Below, piece by piece: positions 50,583 through 59,746 of a DNA stretch of 64,000 bases. Below the pieces are notes generated by a model. It did not search any database, was not told the origin of the DNA, and saw only the letters and a list, made by a program, of their open reading frames with translations. Position numbers and translations under genes: made by a program. Position 1 is the stretch's first letter. Every line of letters begins with the position of its first letter. This stretch comes from JBHFEI01 sp041928815 (GTDB lineage: Bacteria; Pseudomonadota; Alphaproteobacteria; Rhizobiales; Rhizobiaceae). The DNA lies in assembly GCF_041928815.1 (NCBI RefSeq), contig NZ_JBHFEI010000014.1, positions 1-64,000 on the forward strand, in the 5' to 3' direction.

Positions 50583-51602
50583 ATGAGCACGCTTCGCATC
50601 GCCATCGTCGGCGCCGGATTCATGGGCCTGCTGCATGCCCGCGTCGTCGCCGACAGCGACCGCGCCACCGTCGCGGCGATCATCGATCCCGACGTTGCGG
50701 GCGGCCGCGCGGCGGCGGAGGCCTTCGGCGTGCCGCATTTCGCCGATGCCGGGGAAGCACTCGCGGCGGATGCCGCCGACGCCTATATCGTCGCCGCCCC
50801 CGACCGTTTGCACGAGGACGTCACCTGCGCCCTGCTTGCCGCCGGCAAGCCGGTGCTGCTCGAAAAGCCGATGGCACATACTCTCACGGCCGCGAAGGCG
50901 ATCGCGCGGGCAGCCGAGAAAAGCGGCGCGCGCCTGCTCGTCGCCCACATCCTGCGCTTCGATCCGCGCTATGCGGCGGCGGCCAAGGCCGTGCGCGAGG
51001 GCAGGATCGGCACGCCGATCCATGCCTCGAGCGGCCGCCTGACCAACCGAGAGGTCGGCCAGCGGATGAACGGCCGGTCGAGCGTTTGCTTCTATCTCGG
51101 CATCCACGACGTCGACATGCTGCAATGGATCACCGGCTCGAATGTCCGGACCGTCTATTCCCGCACCGTCTCGACGCTGATGCCCTCGCTCGGCGTCGCG
51201 TCCGAGGATGCGATCTTCACCACCGTCGAGATGGAGAACGGCATGGCCGGCCAGCTCCATTCCGGCTGGACCCTTCCCGAGAGCGTGCCGACCGGCATCT
51301 GGGCCCGCACCGAGGTGATCGGCACCGAGGGCATGATCGATCTCGACGTGCGCGACCACGGCCTGCGCATCCTCTCGCGCGGGCAGTGGTCGCTGCCGGA
51401 CGGGCTGCACTGGCCGGAGACCCATGGCCATATCACCGGCGACCTTTACGAGGAGGTCCGCCATTTCATCGGCGCCGTCCTTGACGACCGCCCCTTCGTC
51501 ATGCCGGTCGAGGATGCGCTGCGGGCCGTCGCCGTCAACGACGCGATCCTCGCAAGCGTCGCGTCCGGCCAGCGCGAGACCGTCGCCGACTGGCGGATCT
51601 GA
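50583..51602 (+). CDS. Gfo/Idh/MocA-family NAD(P)-dependent oxidoreductase
   Basis: A 339-residue sugar or inositol dehydrogenase-type protein. The N-terminal Rossmann motif is IVGAGFMGLLHARV, the EKP motif (LLEKPMAHTL) is near residue 96, and the catalytic-region His/Asp are in YLGIHDVDMLQWI (about 178). It is encoded inside the ribose-type ABC operon, 10 bases after the permease-ATPase gene, so it probably oxidises the imported cyclitol or sugar. Confidence 0.92.
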   Translation: MSTLRIAIVGAGFMGLLHARVVADSDRATVAAIIDPDVAGGRAAAEAFGVPHFADAGEALAADAADAYIVAAPDRLHEDVTCALLAAGKPVLLEKPMAHTLTAAKAIARAAEKSGARLLVAHILRFDPRYAAAAKAVREGRIGTPIHASSGRLTNREVGQRMNGRSSVCFYLGIHDVDMLQWITGSNVRTVYSRTVSTLMPSLGVASEDAIFTTVEMENGMAGQLHSGWTLPESVPTGIWARTEVIGTEGMIDLDVRDHGLRILSRGQWSLPDGLHWPETHGHITGDLYEEVRHFIGAVLDDRPFVMPVEDALRAVAVNDAILASVASGQRETVADWRI

Positions 51603-51618
51603 GGGCCGGGAGAGAACC

Positions 51619-52593
51619 ATGAGCACCAACCGCAACCGTCTCGCCCGCCGTGCGCTCGATCTCTCGCCGCTGATCCTGCTCGTCGTTCTGACCGTCGTCT
51701 TCGCCATCGTCGATCCGCGCGTCGTCTCCACCGCCAGCCTGATCAACATCGCCGCCCAGGCGACGCCGATCGCGGTGCTGGCGCTCGGCGCCCTCATCGT
51801 GCTGCTGACGGCGGGCATCGATCTTTCGGCCGGCGTCGGCGTCGCCTTCTGCGCCGTGCTCGTCGCGAGCCTCATCGATGCCGGATTCGGCCTTTCGGGC
51901 GCGCTGTCGATCGGCCTCGTCGTCATGGTCGTGGTCGGCCTCGTCAACGGCTCGGTGATCGCGCTCCTGAAGATCCCGCCCTTCGTCACCACGCTCGCCA
52001 TGATGGTCGTGCTGCAGGGGGCGACGCTCGCCGTCGCCTCGAAGGGCGTGCTGATGCTGAAGGAACCCTGGCTGCGCTTCGTCGGCGTCGAGCGCAGCCT
52101 CGGCCTGCCCCATGTCATCCTCGCCACGCTCGTGATCGCGCTTCTCGCCGCGCTGCTGATGCGCCAGACGCGCTTCGGCCTGCGCACCTATGCGCTCGGT
52201 TCCGATCCGGCCGCCGCCGAGCTCGCCGGCATCCCGGTGACGCGCCACACCATCCTCGTCTACGGCGCCTCCGGCCTCTTCGTCTTCCTCACCGCCGCCA
52301 TCATGATCAGCCGCGTGCCGGTGGTGACGCCGAACATCGGCGGCACCTCGCTGCTGCTCGACGCCATTGCGGCAGCCGTCCTCGGCGGCACCTCGATCTT
52401 CGGCGGGCGCGGCACGGTCTGGGGCGCGGTCGTCGGCGCGCTGATCGTCAGCCTGCTGACGACGGCGCTGCGCATCTTCGGCACCGATCCGTCGAGCCTC
52501 GAACTGTGGAAGGGCGCGATCATCATGGCCGCCCTCCTCGCCGACGCCGCCATGACCTTTGGCAAGGCGCGCCTCGTCGAGGCGGCGCGATGA
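51619..52593 (+). CDS. Ribose-type ABC transporter permease (RbsC type)
   Basis: A 324-residue permease with 8-10 hydrophobic segments. Family signatures are LLTAGIDLSAGVGVAFCAVLV and TSLLLDAIAAAVLGGTSIFGGRG. The MSTNRNRLARRALD N-terminus is cytoplasmic. A GGGAGAG site precedes the start. The stop overlaps the creatininase-like start (ATGA). It probably forms a heterodimer with the permease half of the fusion at 48026-50572. Confidence 0.93.
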   Translation: MSTNRNRLARRALDLSPLILLVVLTVVFAIVDPRVVSTASLINIAAQATPIAVLALGALIVLLTAGIDLSAGVGVAFCAVLVASLIDAGFGLSGALSIGLVVMVVVGLVNGSVIALLKIPPFVTTLAMMVVLQGATLAVASKGVLMLKEPWLRFVGVERSLGLPHVILATLVIALLAALLMRQTRFGLRTYALGSDPAAAELAGIPVTRHTILVYGASGLFVFLTAAIMISRVPVVTPNIGGTSLLLDAIAAAVLGGTSIFGGRGTVWGAVVGALIVSLLTTALRIFGTDPSSLELWKGAIIMAALLADAAMTFGKARLVEAAR

Positions 52594-53387
52594 GCCCGTC
52601 CGGCACCCAGGGGCCGACCGGTTTCGCCTTCCTCACATCGCCCGAGGCGAAGGCGCTCGCCGCATCGGGACCGAGAAAGCCGCTCGCCGTGCTGCCGACC
52701 GGGGCCGTCGAGCAGCACGGGCCGCATTTGCCGCTCGGCGTCGACATCTGGCTGGCGCAGGCCGTGGCGCTGGCGGCGGCGGAAGGGCAGGACGCCATCC
52801 GCGTCTGCGAGCCTCTTGCCTATGGTTCTTCCGAGCATCACCGCGCCTTCGCCGGCACGATGAGCCTCCGGCCGGAGACCTTCATCGCCGTTCTCGTCGA
52901 TCTTCTCTCCTGCCTCGCTAAGGACGGGTTCCTTCCGGTGATCCTCAACGGCCATGGCGGCAACCGCGCCGCGATCCAGGTGGCGATAACGACGCTCGGC
53001 CGGCAGGGTATCCTCTCCGCCGGCTTTTCCTATTTCGACCTGATCGCCGACGTCGCCGCCGAGGTGCTGCCCGATGCCGCCCATGGCACCGGCCATGCCT
53101 GCGCGCTCGAAACCTCGCTGATGATGCATGCCGTCGGCGCAAGCGTGCGCAAAACCCTGATCCCCGGCGGCACGACTCCGCCCTCCTGGCCCGATCCGCA
53201 TCTCTATGCCGGCCCGGCCGTCTCCGTCTGGCGGCCCTTCGAGGTGATCCGCGACAACGGCGTCATCGGCACGCCGTCCGAGGCCTCGCCAGAGGCCGGC
53301 GCCCGCCTCTTCGAAGCGGCGGCGGCGCGAAGCCGCGCCGCGCTTCTTAAGCTGCAATCCGACTACGGTCAAAGGAGTTCTCCATGA
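52590..53387 (+). CDS. Creatininase-family amidohydrolase
   Basis: A 265-residue protein of the creatininase family. Metal ligands are in LPTGAVEQHGPHLPLGVD (Glu, His, Asp), ILNGHGGN (about 125-132) and HACALETSLMMH (Glu). The NGHGGN loop is canonical here, unlike the paralogue at 26242-26991. Translational coupling is shown by ATGA overlaps with both the permease gene upstream and the ALDH gene downstream. It probably hydrolyses an amide or lactam of the imported compound. Confidence 0.9.
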   Translation: MSPSGTQGPTGFAFLTSPEAKALAASGPRKPLAVLPTGAVEQHGPHLPLGVDIWLAQAVALAAAEGQDAIRVCEPLAYGSSEHHRAFAGTMSLRPETFIAVLVDLLSCLAKDGFLPVILNGHGGNRAAIQVAITTLGRQGILSAGFSYFDLIADVAAEVLPDAAHGTGHACALETSLMMHAVGASVRKTLIPGGTTPPSWPDPHLYAGPAVSVWRPFEVIRDNGVIGTPSEASPEAGARLFEAAAARSRAALLKLQSDYGQRSSP

Positions 53388-54910
53388 CGGTCTTCTTCAA
53401 ATCCTCGCTCGACGGCCCGAACCTGCGCGGCATGCCGATCGTCACCGAAACCGAGAGCGGCAAGACCGTTGGCGTCAACCGCATCGGCGCCGACTGGGTG
53501 GCGGGCAGCGCCGGCCGCTTCCTGAAGGTGGACAGCCCGGCGACCGGCGAGCATCTCGGCTACCTCGCTTTGTCGACCCGCGCCGATGTCGGCCGCGCGG
53601 TCGCCGCCGCCCACGGCGCGCGCGAGACGCTGCGGCGCATGGGCGTCTTCGCCCGGGCGGCGTTGTGCATGAAGGTCGCCGACGCGATCGACCGTCATGC
53701 CGACGACCTCGCGCGCCTGCTCTGCCTCGAACAGGGCAAGCCCTTCCACAAGGAGGCGAAGGCGGAGGTCGCCGGCGCGGCACTCGGCTTCCGCAACGCC
53801 GCCGAGCAGATCAAGTGGCTGGAAACCGCCTGCTTCCCCGTCGCCGACGCCAACAAGCGCGCCTTCAGCTTCCTGCAGCCGAAGGGGGTCTTCGCCATCA
53901 TCACGCCGTGGAATTTCCCGGCCGCACTCCCCTGCCTCTACTATCTCGGGCCGGCGCTCGCCACCGGCAACGCCGTCGTCTGGGTGCCGGCGCCGACCAC
54001 GTCGCTGATCGCGGTCAAGCTGATGGAATGCCTGATCGAGGCCGGCGTGCCGGACGGCGCCGTCAATCTCGTCCTCGGCGAGGGCGCGGAGGTGGGCGAC
54101 GAGGCGGTCATCCATCCGGGCGTGCACGCGATCGGCTTCACCGGCAGCTCCGCGACGGGGGCGGCGATCGCGCGGCGCGGCGCCGGCAAGCCGCTGCTCC
54201 TCGAAATGGGCGGCAACGGCCCGACCATCGTGCTCGCCGACGCCGATGTCGAGATGGCCGCCGCCCAGGTCGGCGCCGGCTGCTTTGCCAATGCCGGGCA
54301 GATCTGCACCGCGACCGAGCGCTTCCTCGTCCACCAGTCGATCCATGACGACTTCGTCGAGGGCCTGGTGAAGGCGGCGGGCAAGGTGAGGATGGGCGAT
54401 CCTTTCGATCCGGAAACGACGATGGGGCCGCTCAACAACGCCGCCTCGCTCGACAAGATGCTGTCGCACATGGCGGACGCCGAGGCGCGCCAGGCCCGCG
54501 TACTGACCGGCGGCGGCATCGCCAAGGGCAAGCCGACCAACCTCTATTTCGAGCCGACCGTCGTCACCGGCCTGACGCGGGAGAGCCTGCTCAATGTCGA
54601 GGAGTCCTTCGGTCCGGTCGCCCCGGTGCTGACCTTCGACACCGACGAGGAGGCCTTCGCGCTCGCCGCCTCCAGCCCCTACGGCCTTTCGGCCGCCGTC
54701 TTCACCAATTCGATCAAGCGCGCCTTCCACTATACGGAAACGCTGCGGGTCGGCATCGTCAACGTCAACGAGATGAGCTGCTACTGGGAGCCGCACATCC
54801 CCGCCGGCGGCGCCGCAGGCACCAACAGCGGGCTCGGGCGCACCGGCGGCCGCCACACGCTGATGGAGATGTGCGACCTGAAGACGATGACGGTCGACGT
54901 CTCGCGCTGA
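53384..54910 (+). CDS. Aldehyde dehydrogenase with altered NAD-ribose motif (second copy)
   Basis: A 508-residue ALDH-superfamily enzyme. Asn177 (PWNFP), Glu274 (LEMGGNGP) and nucleophile Cys308 (NAGQICTA) are present. As in the paralogue at 15642-17114 the KPxE motif is changed, here to VPAPT (Val201, Pro204), with the same VWVPAP context. The N-terminus has about 22 extra residues before the usual start of the fold. It ends the ribose-type ABC operon and is followed by a strong terminator. It probably oxidises the aldehyde formed from the imported substrate. Confidence 0.92.
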   Translation: MTVFFKSSLDGPNLRGMPIVTETESGKTVGVNRIGADWVAGSAGRFLKVDSPATGEHLGYLALSTRADVGRAVAAAHGARETLRRMGVFARAALCMKVADAIDRHADDLARLLCLEQGKPFHKEAKAEVAGAALGFRNAAEQIKWLETACFPVADANKRAFSFLQPKGVFAIITPWNFPAALPCLYYLGPALATGNAVVWVPAPTTSLIAVKLMECLIEAGVPDGAVNLVLGEGAEVGDEAVIHPGVHAIGFTGSSATGAAIARRGAGKPLLLEMGGNGPTIVLADADVEMAAAQVGAGCFANAGQICTATERFLVHQSIHDDFVEGLVKAAGKVRMGDPFDPETTMGPLNNAASLDKMLSHMADAEARQARVLTGGGIAKGKPTNLYFEPTVVTGLTRESLLNVEESFGPVAPVLTFDTDEEAFALAASSPYGLSAAVFTNSIKRAFHYTETLRVGIVNVNEMSCYWEPHIPAGGAAGTNSGLGRTGGRHTLMEMCDLKTMTVDVSR

Positions 54911-54918
54911 TCGCGCGG

Positions 54919-54962
54919 GGCACACCCTCCCGGCGCGATCGCCAGCGCCGGGAAGGTGTGCC
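54919..54962 (+). terminator. Strong hairpin after the ABC operon
   Basis: GGCACACC and TCCCGGCGC (54919-54936) pair with 54945-54962 with one mismatch, a 17-pair stem with an eight-base loop, eight bases after the stop of the aldehyde dehydrogenase gene. The following bases (ATTCTGG) are not a true T-run. Confidence 0.6.
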
Positions 54963-55464
54963 ATTCTGGAACAGTCGCTGGAAAAGCCGTTCGGCCTCCA
55001 GCAATCATGCCGTGTATAGAGCCGGGCCCGCGCGACGGAATGTCGCCCGGCGCAAGATCATCATGCATCCGGTCGGTTCGCCCGGTACAACGCATGATAG
55101 GTCATCGATAGAATATGAACGAATCCTTACTCACTCTTTCCTTGCCGTCGACGCCCGATCCAGGTGTGCAGGGGTCATGTCTCGTTTCGGGATTCCATCT
55201 TATTCGTAAATGAGTGGAGATTTTACTTCGATACTTCGCATGAATATCAAAGAAATTTTTGAGATATTCAAATTTTCTTCGATGTCGAAAGTGATATTTA
55301 TTTTATAAATTGGCCCGGAGATCTGCAGTCCGATGTAAAAATTCATCGATGATCACGGCATCTCTTGTATTTTCCTGAAAACTTGCCATGATTGCAGGTG
55401 AAAGTTGCCGATCCTGTTGCTGCAACCGCGAACAGGACTTCGGGCGCGATTTCAGGACATTCAT
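54963..55464. other. AT-rich intergenic promoter zone before the polysaccharide genes
   Basis: This 502-base gap has the lowest GC content of the window at 55195-55380. It contains TTCGATGTCGAA (55278-55289, inverted arms TTCGA/TCGAA) and a TTTATAAAT -10-like box near 55312. It is the likely promoter and regulatory region of the polysaccharide operon. No small gene with a convincing ribosome site was seen. Confidence 0.45.
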
Positions 55465-56661
55465 ATGCTGGGGCATTTCAGGCTGATCCGGGGCCTTGCC
55501 CTGGTTGTATCGGTGTTGTCCGGCTGCGCGGCGACACCTCGATCCGGACCCGACGATCGCGCCGTCGAAGCCAATGCCTATGTCAAGGTCACCGCCGCCG
55601 ACCGCAAGGTCGGGATCGACTACGCCCTCGTCGACATCACCGCGCGCGTGCTGCCCTTCTTCGGCGGCGCGGATGCGGCGAGCTTCGGCAGTTTCGGCGG
55701 CGGGCGGGGCGGGCCGCCGGCCCTGCCGCTCGGCGTCGGCGATGTGGTGGCGGTGTCGATCTTCGAATCCCAGACCGGCGGCCTGTTCATTCCCGTCGAT
55801 GCCGGCAGCCGCCCGGGAAATTTCGTCACCCTGCCCGAACAGACGATCGACCGGGCCGGCACGATCAACGTGCCCTATGCCGGGCGGGTGCGCGCCGCCG
55901 GGCGCGGAGTCGACGCCGTGCAGCGCGAGATCGAGGACCTTCTGGCCAACCGCGCCATCGAACCGCAGGTGGTGATCACCACGATCCGCAGCCGGTCGAG
56001 CCAGGTCTCGGTGCTCGGCGACGTGCGCGCGCCGGCGAAATTCGAGCTCAGCCCGGCGGGCGACCGGGTTCTCGACATCCTCTCGCAGGCCGGCGGCCTC
56101 GGCGCGCCGGGGATCGAGACCTATGTGACGCTGCAGCGCCGCGGGCGGTCGGCGACGGTGCTCTACGACCATCTCGTCGCCACGCCGGCGGAAAACATCT
56201 TCGTTGCGCCGGGCGATACGATCTTCGTCACGCGGGAGCGCCGCACCTATCTCGCCTTCGGCGCGACGGGCCTCTCCGGGCGCTTCGATTTCGAGGAGGC
56301 GAACCTGACGCTCGGCGAGGCGCTCGGCAAGGCCGGCGGCCTTCTCGACGGGCGGGCGGATCCGGCGCGCGTCATGCTCTACCGCCGCGTGCCGCGCGAC
56401 ACGCTTTCGGCGCTCGGCGTCGACACGGCCCGCTTCGGACCGGGCGACGTGCCGGTGATCTTCCGCGCCAACCTGCGCGATCCGGCGGCCTTCTTCGCCG
56501 TTCAGACATTCGCCATGCACGACAAGGACATCCTCTTCGTGTCCAATGCCGATGCGGTGGAACTGCTGAAGATCCTGACGATCGCCAATTCCGTCTCGGC
56601 GACGGCGGCGGGCGTCAGCGGCGACGTCGTCGACACGCGCGATGCGCTGAGGGCGTTGTGA
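55465..56661 (+). CDS. Polysaccharide export outer-membrane lipoprotein (Wza/ExoF-like)
   Basis: A 398-residue lipoprotein of the polysaccharide export family. MLGHFRLIRGLALVVSVLSGC gives a signal ending in a lipobox, with lipidated Cys21. The export domain has LPLGVGDVVAVSIFES (about 92-107), and SLBB-like repeats follow (SVLGDVRAPAKFELSPAG, LAFGATGLSGRF). It would form the outer-membrane channel for the polymer. The start at 55465 has an AGGA site and gives the correct signal peptide. The next gene begins within its stop codon. Confidence 0.9.
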   Translation: MLGHFRLIRGLALVVSVLSGCAATPRSGPDDRAVEANAYVKVTAADRKVGIDYALVDITARVLPFFGGADAASFGSFGGGRGGPPALPLGVGDVVAVSIFESQTGGLFIPVDAGSRPGNFVTLPEQTIDRAGTINVPYAGRVRAAGRGVDAVQREIEDLLANRAIEPQVVITTIRSRSSQVSVLGDVRAPAKFELSPAGDRVLDILSQAGGLGAPGIETYVTLQRRGRSATVLYDHLVATPAENIFVAPGDTIFVTRERRTYLAFGATGLSGRFDFEEANLTLGEALGKAGGLLDGRADPARVMLYRRVPRDTLSALGVDTARFGPGDVPVIFRANLRDPAAFFAVQTFAMHDKDILFVSNADAVELLKILTIANSVSATAAGVSGDVVDTRDALRAL

Positions 56662-57389
56662 TGCGCGGGCCGGCGGCCTTTGGGCCGCGACGCGTCGATG
56701 CCCCTCGGGCACGATCTTCTGGGCGGCCGGACGGCCCCGTCCGGCGGGGCACTGCGCTCTTGCGCCGCTCAGCCGTCCTCGCCGTGCTGCTGCTGGCGCC
56801 GTTTCCCGGCGCGGCCGAGGACGGTCCGGCGCAGTCCAAGACCGGCGCCCAGGCCGGTGCGGGCTGCTTCGCCGGCGCGGCGCGGTTGTCCGGAGAGGAG
56901 GTCGGCGCCTTCCTCGCGGCGCCTCCGGCGCTTCTCTCCGGGCATCCCGACGGCGGCATCCTGCTTTCGGCCCGGGTCCGGGCCCTCGCCGGCTCGGACC
57001 GGCGCACGGTCGATCCGCTCCTCGGCCTCGTGCAGGGCGCCACGCCGGCCCAGGCCGCGGCGATCGGCGCGGGTTTCGCCCGGGCCGCGCGCGCCTGCGT
57101 GGCGGCGGATCCGCGCTATGCGGCGGCGCTTCAGGAGAAGGTCGCCGGCCTCGGCGATCCTGCCGTCGACACCGCCTTCGAGGCCGCCGCCGGCGAGGTG
57201 CGGACGGGGTCTGTCGATGCGCCGGCGGCGGCGGTCGGCGACGGCACTGTCGCGGCCGCGCCGATTGCCGGTGGCGGCGCGCTCGGCGGCGGTGCTGCGG
57301 CGCCGGTCGCGTCTCCGTCATCGGCCGGTTTTTCGGTCGGAGGCGGGGGCGGCAGCTATGCCGAAAACGAAAAGGTCAGTCCGAACTGA
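56661..57389 (+). CDS. Exported protein of unknown function in the polysaccharide operon
   Basis: A 242-residue protein that I do not recognise. An arginine-rich start (about 1-36) is followed by a hydrophobic run SAVLAVLLLAPFPGAAE, a probable signal peptide cleaved near residue 52. The mature part is small and alanine-rich with two cysteines (GAGCFAGA, ARACVAAD), ending in a long Ala/Gly tract and GGGGGSYAENEKVSPN. The position between the export lipoprotein and tyrosine-autokinase genes suggests a periplasmic accessory role in export. A shorter start, at an internal codon nearer the hydrophobic run, is possible. Confidence 0.75.
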   Translation: MRGPAAFGPRRVDAPRARSSGRPDGPVRRGTALLRRSAVLAVLLLAPFPGAAEDGPAQSKTGAQAGAGCFAGAARLSGEEVGAFLAAPPALLSGHPDGGILLSARVRALAGSDRRTVDPLLGLVQGATPAQAAAIGAGFARAARACVAADPRYAAALQEKVAGLGDPAVDTAFEAAAGEVRTGSVDAPAAAVGDGTVAAAPIAGGGALGGGAAAPVASPSSAGFSVGGGGGSYAENEKVSPN

Positions 57390-57407
57390 CGGTGGGAGGG
57401 TGAAGGA

Positions 57408-59675
57408 ATGCTGCAGAGGCAGGGCCGCCCCGGCGGCCTCTATGCCGGGGAGGACGAGGCGGCGGCCGGGGGCGCTCCGGTCGATCTCGACCGGCTGCTC
57501 TCGGCCGCGCGCCGGCAGTGGCGGGTGGCGGCGGCCGGACCGCTGGTCGGCCTCTTCCTCGGCATCCTCTATCTCCTGACGGCGGTCCCGCTCTATACCG
57601 CGCGCACGAGCCTGCTGATCGACCGGGAAAACCGCGCGGTCGCCGACAGGCTCTCGGCGCTCGGCGGCGCCGTCGACGACGAGGCGACGGTGCTGAGCCA
57701 GGTGGAACTCCTGCGATCCGAGACGATCTGCCTTGCGGTCGTCGACAGGCTCGGGCTTGCCGACGACCCCGCCTTCGCCACGCCGGACGGCGCGCTTGCG
57801 GCCATCGCCGCCGCCTCGTTGCGCGCGGCCTCAGCCCTTCTCTCCGGCGATGCGGGTCCGCGGTCCCCGCAAGACCGGCGCCAGGCGGCGGCCACGCGGC
57901 TCAGCGACGACATGGCGGTCAGCCGCGTCGGGCGAAGCTACGTGCTCGAGATCGGCTACACCTCGTCCTCGCCCGCCCTTTCCGGCCGGATCGCCCGCGC
58001 GATCGCCGAGGCCTATCTCGCCGACAAGCTTTCCTCGAAATACGAGGCGACGCGGCGCGCCGGCGACTGGCTGCAGCAGCGCATCGGCGCGCTCCGGCAG
58101 AGATCGCTCGAGACGGATCTCGCCGTCCAGAGGTTCCGCACCACGCACGGGCTCGTCGCCAGCGGCGGCACGCTCGTCACCGACCAGCAGCTGACCGAGC
58201 TCAACAGCGCCCTGATCGTCGCCCAGGCCGACACCGCCAGGGCCGAGGCGAACCTGACGCGCATCCGCGACATCGTCGGACGGGGAGAGACGGACGCGAT
58301 CGTCACCGACGTGCTCGACAGCGCCATCTCGAACACGCTGCGGGAGAAATATCTCGACGCTTCCAAGCGCGAGGCCGAGATCGCCGGCCGTCTCGGGCCG
58401 GACCATGCGCAGGCGGCGCGCCTGCGCGGCGAGATGCGTGAATACCGCCGACTGATGTCGGAGGAGCTCGGCCGCATCGCCGAAAGCTACCGCAGCGACC
58501 TCGACGTCGCGCGCACGCGCGCGCTGAGCCTCAAGGAGAGCGTGGCCGAGGCGAGCGGCATCAGCGCGTCCGCCAACGAGACGCAGGTGCAGCTGCGCGA
58601 GCTGGAGCGCGAGGCGGAGACCTACCGCAACCTCTACCAGACCTTCCTGCAGCGCTACCAGGAGGCGGTGCACGAGCAGTCCTTCCCGGTAACGGAGGCG
58701 CGGATCATCTCGCGCGCCTCCGATCCGGAGCGCGCCAGCCATCCGCGAAAGCCGCTCGTGCTCGCCCTGTCCCTCCTCCTCGGCGCCGGCGCCGGCGCCG
58801 GCTTCGGCGCCTTCCGCGAGATGCGCGACCGCGCCTTCCGCACCGGCGAACAGGTCCGCGCCCTTCTCGGCCAGGAGTGTCTCGGCATCCTGCCGCGGAT
58901 CCGGGACGGCGAGGAAGCGACCGGCGCCGGGAATGGCCATCCGCGGGCGCTGCGCAAGGCGCGGGCGATCGCCAATCACGTCGTCGACCACCCGCTGTCG
59001 GCCTTCGCCGAGACCCTGCGCAGCGCCAGGCTCGCCGCCGACCTCGGGCTGCCGGGCAGGCCGTCGCGGGTCATCGGCGTCGTCTCGGTGCTGCCGGGCG
59101 AGGGAAAAACGACGGTCGCGATCAATTTCGCCGAACTCCTGGCGAGCGAGGGGGCGAAGGCCGTGCTCGTCGATGCGGACCTGCGCAATCCGGGCGCGAC
59201 GCGGGCGATGGCGCGCCACGCGCAGGCGGGCCTCCTCGAGGCGCTGAGGGACGGGCGGCCGGTGCGCGACCTGCTGATGGTCAACCGCCACACGAAGCTC
59301 GCCTTCCTGCCGGCCGTCATCGCCACGCCGGAGCCGCATTCGGCCGAACTCCTCGCCTCGGCGGCGATGGCCGGCCTGCTGGCGGCGGCGGCGCGCACCT
59401 TCGATTACGTCGTGCTCGACCTCCCGCCGCTGCTGCCCGTCGTCGACGCCCGCGCGATCGCGGCGCGCATCGACGGCTTCATCCTGGTGGTGGAATGGGG
59501 CAGGACGGCGCGCAAGGCCGTGCACGACACGCTGGCGGCGGAACCGCGGATCGCGGACAAATGCCTCGGCGTCGTCCTCAACAAGGTCGACGGCCGCAGG
59601 ATGGCGCTCTACCGGGACTATGGCGCGCCCGAATATCATCAGCACCTTTATGAGGGCGACGCCGATGGGCGCTGA
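57408..59675 (+). CDS. Polysaccharide co-polymerase and tyrosine autokinase (Wzc/ExoP-like)
   Basis: A 755-residue inner-membrane protein. The first membrane helix is about 41-62 and the Wzz domain follows. A long coiled coil spans about 210-420 with the PxxP-like SHPRKP before the second helix (about 447-468). A BY-kinase domain follows, with Walker A SVLPGEGKTT (564-569), Walker A' VLVDADLRNPG and Walker B DYVVLDLPPL. The C-terminal tail has Tyr735, 738, 743 and 748 as autophosphorylation sites. It controls chain length and export in complex with the Wza-like lipoprotein two genes upstream. Confidence 0.93.
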   Translation: MLQRQGRPGGLYAGEDEAAAGGAPVDLDRLLSAARRQWRVAAAGPLVGLFLGILYLLTAVPLYTARTSLLIDRENRAVADRLSALGGAVDDEATVLSQVELLRSETICLAVVDRLGLADDPAFATPDGALAAIAAASLRAASALLSGDAGPRSPQDRRQAAATRLSDDMAVSRVGRSYVLEIGYTSSSPALSGRIARAIAEAYLADKLSSKYEATRRAGDWLQQRIGALRQRSLETDLAVQRFRTTHGLVASGGTLVTDQQLTELNSALIVAQADTARAEANLTRIRDIVGRGETDAIVTDVLDSAISNTLREKYLDASKREAEIAGRLGPDHAQAARLRGEMREYRRLMSEELGRIAESYRSDLDVARTRALSLKESVAEASGISASANETQVQLRELEREAETYRNLYQTFLQRYQEAVHEQSFPVTEARIISRASDPERASHPRKPLVLALSLLLGAGAGAGFGAFREMRDRAFRTGEQVRALLGQECLGILPRIRDGEEATGAGNGHPRALRKARAIANHVVDHPLSAFAETLRSARLAADLGLPGRPSRVIGVVSVLPGEGKTTVAINFAELLASEGAKAVLVDADLRNPGATRAMARHAQAGLLEALRDGRPVRDLLMVNRHTKLAFLPAVIATPEPHSAELLASAAMAGLLAAAARTFDYVVLDLPPLLPVVDARAIAARIDGFILVVEWGRTARKAVHDTLAAEPRIADKCLGVVLNKVDGRRMALYRDYGAPEYHQHLYEGDADGR

Positions 59676-59723
59676 GCGCGGCGGGCGGGCGGCGTTGAGG
59701 TCCGGACGCAGGCGCGGCCCGCG

Positions 59724-59746
59724 GCGCCGCGTTTCCTGCGCGGCGC
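59724..59746. terminator. Hairpin between convergent genes
   Basis: GCGCCGCG (59724-59731) and CGCGGCGC (59739-59746) form an 8-base stem with a seven-base loop in the 70-base gap between the convergent tyrosine-kinase and diguanylate-cyclase genes. It has no T-run but could act in both directions. Confidence 0.4.
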
